From Dipteronia dyeriana (taxonomy: Eukaryota > Streptophyta > Magnoliopsida > Sapindales > Sapindaceae): 64,000 bases of DNA. Every line of letters starts with the position of its first letter. Position 1 is the stretch's first letter. The DNA lies in contig CM065295.1 of the NCBI GenBank assembly GCA_032871835.1, positions 87,351,819 through 87,415,818 of the forward strand, in the 5' to 3' direction. Below the pieces are notes generated by a model, which did no database searches, was not told the DNA's origin, and saw nothing but the letters and a program-made list of their open reading frames with translations. Both the position numbers and the translations under genes were made by a program. Positions 58,305 to 64,000 of the stretch are shown piece after piece.

Positions 58305-59497
58305 ATGCCCCCAGTCAGACCCCTTCGAAGAAGGAATCGGGTAGATGTCGCCAGCTCATTAGAGGGGTCTGATATTGAGAAGATCGAGATCAATTCAAGA
58401 AAACCAGAGAGCAAGCGCCTGAGAGACCAGTTGGCAGAGCTTCAAAAAGAGGTCCAACAGATGAAGAAGGGAAAGAACAAGGAGGACAAGAAGGACCCTC
58501 TAAGTGAAATGAATGCTCCATTCACAAGAAGGATCCAGGAAGCGGAGCTCCCGCCAAAGTTCAAAATGTCGACTGATAGGTTTTTAAGGACTGAGGATCC
58601 CTTGCGCCACTTGGAGAGCTTCGTTCAACAGATGGAAGTTCAGAGCACGACCAGGGCTACTATGTGTCGAATGTTCCCAACTAAGCTGACGGATTACGCT
58701 AAGACCTGGTTTAGAAAGATACCAGCTGGCAATGTAGATTCCTTCACGAAGTTGACAACCGATTTCTGCTAGTAATTCCAGGGAGTTAAGCCTCGTTGAA
58801 GGACCCAATCCATCTACAGTATGTTATCCAGAAGATAGGGGAAACCCTCCGGGCTTATGTCGAGCGTTTCCACTAGAAAGTCATCCAGATGGGGTCTTCA
58901 CCGAGAAAGAAACCCTCACCAACTTCAGAAGGAACTTGTGGGCAGGCAAGCTTTTCCGGTCTTATGCCAATAGACCTCCAGAGACTTACCAAGAAGCCTA
59001 TGATCGGGCTCTGGAGCAAATTGAAGTCGATGAACAACTCAAGGTCAAGATGGAACGCGATGATATGAGAGCCGTAAGAGACAGAAGAATGAAGCTCCTA
59101 AACCCGAGCAAGTTTAGAAAATCCAGAACAAACCCCTCAATAAGTCGATATATCGCTTCCCTATTTATCAACCCAGATCGAAAAGATATCCAGCAAAACG
59201 AACTCCTCCGGAGCTTCGCCTCCTCCCAGGACAGTGGCCTCAATAGCTCGAGATGAGAGAAGATATGATTGTTACTCCCCTTTAAATGCATCTCGTGAAA
59301 CAATCTATCTGGTCATTCAGGACAAGGGGTTGCTACAAAAGCCCGCACCCATGACAGCCCCTGTCGATAAAAGAAATCGTTATAAGTATTATGACTTTCA
59401 TGAAGACGTGGGACACAACACTTCAGAGTGCTATAACCTGCGAAATCAGATTGAGGCTTTGATAAGAGGGGGATGTTTGGTAGAATTCTTACAGTAA
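58305..59497 (+). pseudogene. Gypsy gag, broken by stops and frameshifts
   Basis: Three overlapping frames (58305-58772, 58936-59256, 59234-59497) together resemble a plant gypsy gag. A basic N-terminal region comes first, then the capsid-like core (DRFLRTEDPLRHLESFVQQM, MCRMFPTKLTDYAKTWFRKI), a GKLFRSYANRPPETYQEAYD helix region, and a final zinc-like YDFHEDVGHNTSECYNLRNQ. A stop at 58770-58772 and at least one frameshift before 58936 and another near 59240 separate the pieces. Confidence 0.8.
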
Positions 59498-59759
59498 GTC
59501 AGGGATAACATTCAGACTGGAAGGGAAGTGCAAGCCGAGATCCGTGAGCACGTAGATAAAAGAAAGAGGGAGCAGTCGGATCTGATACAATAAATCCAGA
59601 TAATACACATTATCAGCGGAGGGCCTACTCTGGCCGGAACCTCCAATAATTTCAGGAAAAACTACGCAAGGAAAGTCCCTCGTATGGACGAATGGTGGGG
59701 TATCTTCAAGGTCGACTAGAGCCCGACCAACCCCTCCCAGTTGTCACAGATCATTTTCA

Positions 59760-60298
59760 CCAAAACGGATGTCTACAACACTGTGCAGCCTCATGATGAT
59801 CCTATAGTGATCACGGTACAGATTGCCAACTGCATGGTACACCGTGTGCTCTTCGACACAGGCAACAGCGCCGACGTCTTATTTAAAGACACTTTGGAAA
59901 AACTAAACTTGAAACAGTAGTGTTACAATAGTTGCACTACCCCGTTGTATGGGTTCACTAGGGACTCGATCATACCCGTGGGATCAAAAATCCTGTCAGT
60001 GATCATTGGAGCCACACCTCTCCAGCAGAATATCATATCAGACTTCGTGGTGGTGGATACCCCATCGACTTACAATGCAATATTAGGAAGGCCATTTTTA
60101 TCATCCTTGAAAGGGGTTCTATCCATTTACCACAACGTCTTGAAGTTCCCAGTAGGAGACAATGTGGGGGAAGTTCGGGGTGATCAACAAGCAGCCAGGA
60201 GATGCTATGCAGTGTCTGCCAACCCAACAACTCTAGCAAAACAACTTGCCCAGGTGACAACGATCCATGATGGGGCAACCCCTGTATTAACCCTATAA
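59760..60298 (+). pseudogene. Gypsy aspartic protease region, interrupted by a stop
   Basis: The active-site motif LFDTGNSADVLF lies at about 59850-59885 and is followed by a TAG stop at about 59919. After it a second open stretch (from 59945) carries LYGFT, FVVVDTPSTYNAILGRPFL and an SIYHNVLKFPVGD end, all typical of retroviral-type proteases of plant gypsy elements. Upstream stops near 59594 and 59717 separate it from gag. Confidence 0.75.
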
Positions 60299-60335
60299 GA
60301 TGTAGGACCCACAAATCACCCCGAAGAATAACTCT

Positions 60336-61397
60336 GTGGTGCCAAACAAAGAAGAGCAGAGAAGGGAATGGGCCAACTGCCATCCAATGGATAAGTTAGA
60401 AGAGATTCCTATCCGGATGAGCGATCCCTCGAATGTTGTCAAAGTCAGAGCCACCCTTGAGCCGGGAGTGAATGAGGGTTTGATCGGGCTCCTCGAAGAA
60501 TTCAACGACATCTTCTCTTGGAGTCACGACGAGATACCTGGGATCCCGATGACTTTGGCTGCTCACAGATTGGCAGTGGATCCGACCTTCAAACTCATCA
60601 AACAAAAAAGGCGTCACTTCAACGCTAAAAGAAATGTTACGGTCCAGGAAGAAGTGAACAAATTAACCCAAGCGGGCTTCATCAGAGAGGCACGCAACCC
60701 CGAATGGATCTCAAACTTGGTCATGGTTACAAAGGCAAATGGGAAGTGGCACATGTGCGTCGATTATACAGACCTCAACCGGACATGCCCGAAAGACAGT
60801 TTCCCTCTACCAAAAATTGATCAGTTAGTTGACTCCACCTCCGGAAACAAGCTCGTGAGCTTTATGGACGCGTTTTCAGGGTACAATCAAATTATGATGC
60901 ATCTCGCCGGCCAGGAAAAAACCAGTTTCATCACCGGGCGGGGTCTGTATTGCTACAATGTGATGCTTTTCGGGCTTAAAAACGCAGGAGATACATATCA
61001 ACGGTTAGTCAACCGGTTGTTCAAGCCCGAAATTGGAATATCAATGAAGGTGTACATCGACGACATGATCACCAAGCCATCAACCTCCGAAGGCCATCTG
61101 GACGACCTTCGCAGAACCTTCATGATCTTAAAGGAGAACCAAATGAGATTGAACCCTTCTAAATGCGCTTTTTGGGTGACTGCGGGGAAGTTTCCGGGCT
61201 CCATGGTCCATGAGAGAGGTATAGAGGCTAACCCAAAAAAGATTAAGACTATCCTGGATCTAGAGTCCCCAACATCGCTTAAACAGGTTCAAGTCTTGAC
61301 CGGACAGGTAGCAGCGCTCAACAGGTTCATTTCTCGGTCTACCGATAAATGTCTCACATTCTTCAAAGCCATTAAGCAGGGAAGAAACATGAAATGA
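60336..61397 (+). pseudogene. Gypsy reverse transcriptase, open frame, element truncated after it
   Basis: A 353-codon frame with the reverse transcriptase palm and thumb. It shows VNKLTQAGFIREARNPEWIS, WHMCVDYTDLNRTCPKDSFP, MDAFSGYNQI, LFGLKNAGDTYQRLVN, the catalytic YIDDM at about 61050-61064, and FWVTAGKFPGSMVHERGIEA. It stops where a tryptophan is expected (KxD after GRNMK), and no RNase H follows. The frame alone could encode a folded domain, but the element lacks its other parts. Confidence 0.85.
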
Positions 61398-61921
61398 GAC
61401 CACGTTAACTTACATCAGTGCGTTGTATGTGGACTACTTATTATGGAGAAACTTTAACAGGTGTATACACTTTAAATCAAAGTATGTAAATCTAATGATC
61501 AACATTCAACGTACTGATGGATTTTTATCGGTACACAATGACTTGATTTTATATATATATAAAAAAAACTTCTTGGTTTGTAAATTTGTTAAAGGTTGAG
61601 AACATATCCGAATGTGTTTCATTTATAAAGAATAAATGACTAATAATCATTAGTCAATTATCCACCCACCAACTATAGGATTCTCGGTACAGTTAGAGCT
61701 GTTCGGGTATTAGCAGTAATGAAGACAATTATCAACGATGATTTAATAAATAAATACAATTAAATAAAAATATTCAATCAATAAATACAATTAAATAAAA
61801 ATATATTGTGATGTCATTCACAAAATTATGATGTGGTTAGTTTCATTATCTGGTTCCTCCCAAGATGAAGTGTGATAGGTCCGTTTATTATTGTACTAAC
61901 TTCTAGAAAAATTATAATTAA

Positions 61922-62035
61922 AATAATATTGTGTAAATGGGGTGTGTACCCATTACCATTTGTGTCAGTACCCATAAAATAATATTGTGTAAATGGGGTG
62001 TCTACCCATTACCATCCCGGGGAATAATCCCGTTC
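61922..62035. repeat. 57-bp tandem duplication
   Basis: AATAATATTGTGTAAATGGG starts at 61922 and again at 61979. Both copies continue through TACCCATTACCAT. Confidence 0.85.
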
Positions 62036-62793
62036 AAGTCTCTTTCTCTGTGAGGTACTTTTTCTTTTCGGCGTCAGACAAGTCATTTTACAAATCATCT
62101 ATTTTGAATTCAAACAAAAACTATGTAGAAGTGGTTTAGAACTTGTGGTATACAATTCAAGGGTTTTATTAACTAAAATTTGAAATTATAAGGTATTTTT
62201 GGATATTGGTATAAATTATAATGAAGGTGTATGATAGATAATCTATTGGATTTGTCATGATCCAACATCCAACTAGATTCGATTAGATCAAAAAAATTAC
62301 AACAGTAACGGCAATAACATCCTTTAAAAATCTTATATACACATATTTTGTAATTACACTTATCAATTTTTTTTAAAAAAATATCTAGTTTGTAAATAAA
62401 CCCATTTAATATTAAAAATATCATTTATTTAATTATAATGTATTGTATTCTCGTAAATGCACAACACTCTATATTATTTAATCAATTTTATTATTGTTTA
62501 ATTTTTTATCTTTAATTATATCATTATTGTTTCTCTTTCCTCACTTCTTTTCTCTTATGTGTTTTCCTTCCGTGAAAAACAAATCTTTGGATCCATCATT
62601 TAAGCGTTTTTTAGTGATCGATGAAAATGAAAATGAAAATGAAAACAATATTTTTGAAAAACATTTTCAAATTCAAAAAACGCGTCTCCTGAAAGCTATA
62701 TTCTGAAAATGAAAACAGTAAAAACACGCCTGGTAGATCAATTGAAAAAAAAACAATTATCTAATCAAAACAATTTCTCTATGTTAATTACAC

Positions 62794-63066
62794 AATCTCC
62801 ATCCCGAAATTCTTCAAATTTTCAGATTTCCAGTCTTTTATTACAGTGACAACAACATAGCTTCTACTGATATTATATTATTAAGATCAAGTTCTGGTTC
62901 ATCGAAAGAAAACAGAGCTCCAAATCCAAATTGCCCCAAATCAAAATCTGATAATAATCATCCTCCAATACCCACCCCCAAATTCAAGACTCTACCTGTA
63001 ATAATATACCCCCACAATTGGATCCCTAGTACCAACAACAACTCTAACGACAACAACAAGAAGTAG
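62794..63066 (+). other. Possible coding fragment ending FKTLPVIIYPHNW...NNNKK
   Basis: About 90 codons are open up to TAG at 63064-63066, without an ATG. The composition is Ser/Pro/Asn-rich (RSSSGSSKENRAP, NNHPPIPTPKFKTLPVIIYP). The PVIIY block faintly recalls sequence just before the VQ motif of plant VQ proteins, but no FxxxVQxLTG follows. It may be a decayed gene or an exon. Little weight should be placed on it. Confidence 0.2.
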
Positions 63067-64000
63067 CTTTTGAAAAATTCTGGAAACACAACAAGAAATA
63101 CAAAAAAGCTCCATTCCAACAACAACAAGCACCCATTTACGGTTTATCTCTTCATTTTTTTTAATGAAGATTCAAGCTTTTTTGTTTTTGTTTTTTGTTT
63201 AAGAAAATGTAATTCTCAGTAATTCCAACCTTTGACTTGTATATATTTTTATGTCTTTTTGTGTAATAAATAGAGAAATGTTGACGGGAAAGAGTATGAA
63301 ATAAGGAAATCCTAACCTGAAAATGTAATATGAAATTATCAAGCTTAATACAGACATTCTTAGATGGAAATGTAGCCTGAAAAACTAGCAAAAATAATTT
63401 CTTTGAATTCTCAGACCACACATCATTATATTTAGGGCTTATCCAGAGCATCATTCATATTCAATCTTAAGCAAAAACTAACTTCACACCATCCACATGT
63501 TAAAAGCACACATGAAAAATCTTCTTCCACAAACCACCAAACTCAAATCTACACCAAATTAATCATTTTTTTCCTTCAAAACTCACGGTTTCAGAATCTT
63601 ATCTACACAATCTTAGCAACTTGACTTCAACCAAACTCATGATCCCAATTGTAAATCCCTACCTTCCAATTGACCCCAATTTAAACCATTTAAACCTAAA
63701 TTGAAAATTCCTAACTTCCAATTGCCCCAAATTTGATCCCAAATCCAACCACCTGACAACAAAAAAAGAAGAAGAAGTTCGGAAGAAGAAGAAGAAGAAG
63801 AAGATGATGAGCAGGAGAAGAAGAAGACCTGTTGGAGAAGATCTTCGACGAAGCCGAGCAGATCGACGACGGTGAGGGAGAAACAGAGCTGATCGGCGGC
63901 GAGCAGGAGTTGATTAGCGATGGCGGTGAGCGGGAAAGGAAGAAAGAAGATGAAGATGTGAAGAGAGAAAAGGATAAAGAAAGAAGATGAAGAACGTGAA

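Larger units (their letters stand above)
56465..61400 (+). mobile_element. Ty3/gypsy LTR retrotransposon, 3'-truncated, inserted in the copia
   Basis: A 5' LTR, a TGGCGCCGT primer site, gag, aspartic protease and reverse transcriptase follow in Ty3/gypsy order. The match ends about 61400, just after the reverse transcriptase connection (KAIKQGRNMK). RNase H, integrase and the 3' LTR are absent from the window. GC content is clearly higher than in the surrounding DNA. The gag spacing and the YDFHEDVGHNTSEC zinc-like motif suggest the Tat lineage. In-frame stops in gag and around the protease show it is inactive. Confidence 0.85.
61401..64000. other. Spacer at the right end of the window
   Basis: Mostly AT-rich. 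It includes a 57-bp tandem duplication (61922-62035), a GAAAAT hexamer run (about 62621-62645) and a GA-rich, higher-GC stretch at 63770-64000 that could be the 5' UTR of a minus-strand gene or a repeat. No complete gene is supported. Confidence 0.45.

Overview
This is a nuclear segment from a flowering plant, most likely a eudicot. It is AT-rich, its genes are cut by GT-AG introns, spacer is abundant, and retrotransposons and MITEs are plentiful. I cannot name the species. Five host genes can be modelled exon by exon, and in each the joined frame is open and close to the length expected for the family: SLAC1 (2403-4313, +), a TPX2-family spindle protein (5080-11078, -), an ACS10/ACS12-type aminotransferase-like gene (31264-34666, +), an LRR receptor-like kinase of the At1g12460/At1g62950 type (35334-38074, -), and a VTT/DedA 'SNARE-associated Golgi protein' (43584-49553, -).

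Layout. 1-2.4 kb is the SLAC1 upstream region. SLAC1 and the TPX2-like gene are convergent and fill 2.4-11.1 kb. 11.1-19 kb is spacer loaded with small DNA transposons: two hAT-type MITEs with 8-bp target duplications, two copies of another MITE family, and a GGATGACAA-ended element. 19-27.9 kb is a decayed Ty1/copia element on the minus strand, with a complete left LTR, a truncated right LTR and a tRNA-iMet-type primer site; it carries a G/C-rich low-complexity island at 22.0-22.9 kb. 28-31.2 kb is AT-rich spacer. The ACS10-like and LRR-RLK genes are convergent at 31.3-38.1 kb. After about 5.5 kb of spacer comes the VTT-domain gene, whose 3.7-kb third intron holds a fold-back element, a tandem duplication and an unidentified coding-like fragment. 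49.6-51.5 kb holds a hAT element and an unusual 25-bp perfect inverted repeat. 52.4-56.46 kb is a degenerate Ty1/copia element, apparently interrupted by a 3'-truncated Ty3/gypsy element (LTR, primer site, gag, protease, reverse transcriptase; 56465 to about 61400). 61.4-64 kb is spacer with one possible coding fragment.

How it hangs together. The genes do not form a pathway. Their neighbourhood nevertheless matches, from my memory of Arabidopsis locus numbers, two duplicated Arabidopsis segments: At1g12450 (VTT), At1g12460 (LRR-RLK), At1g12480 (SLAC1) on one side, and At1g62950 (LRR-RLK), At1g62960 (ACS10) on the other. The window would then keep the un-fractionated gene set. The most striking biological observation is that the ACS10-like protein has lost all three diagnostic aminotransferase residues (PLP Lys to Glu, PLP-anchoring Asp to Asn, substrate Arg to Gly) while its reading frame and splice sites stay intact. 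It sits beside a receptor kinase whose catalytic loop reads HLN instead of HRD. Neighbouring genes therefore both look like pseudoenzymes.
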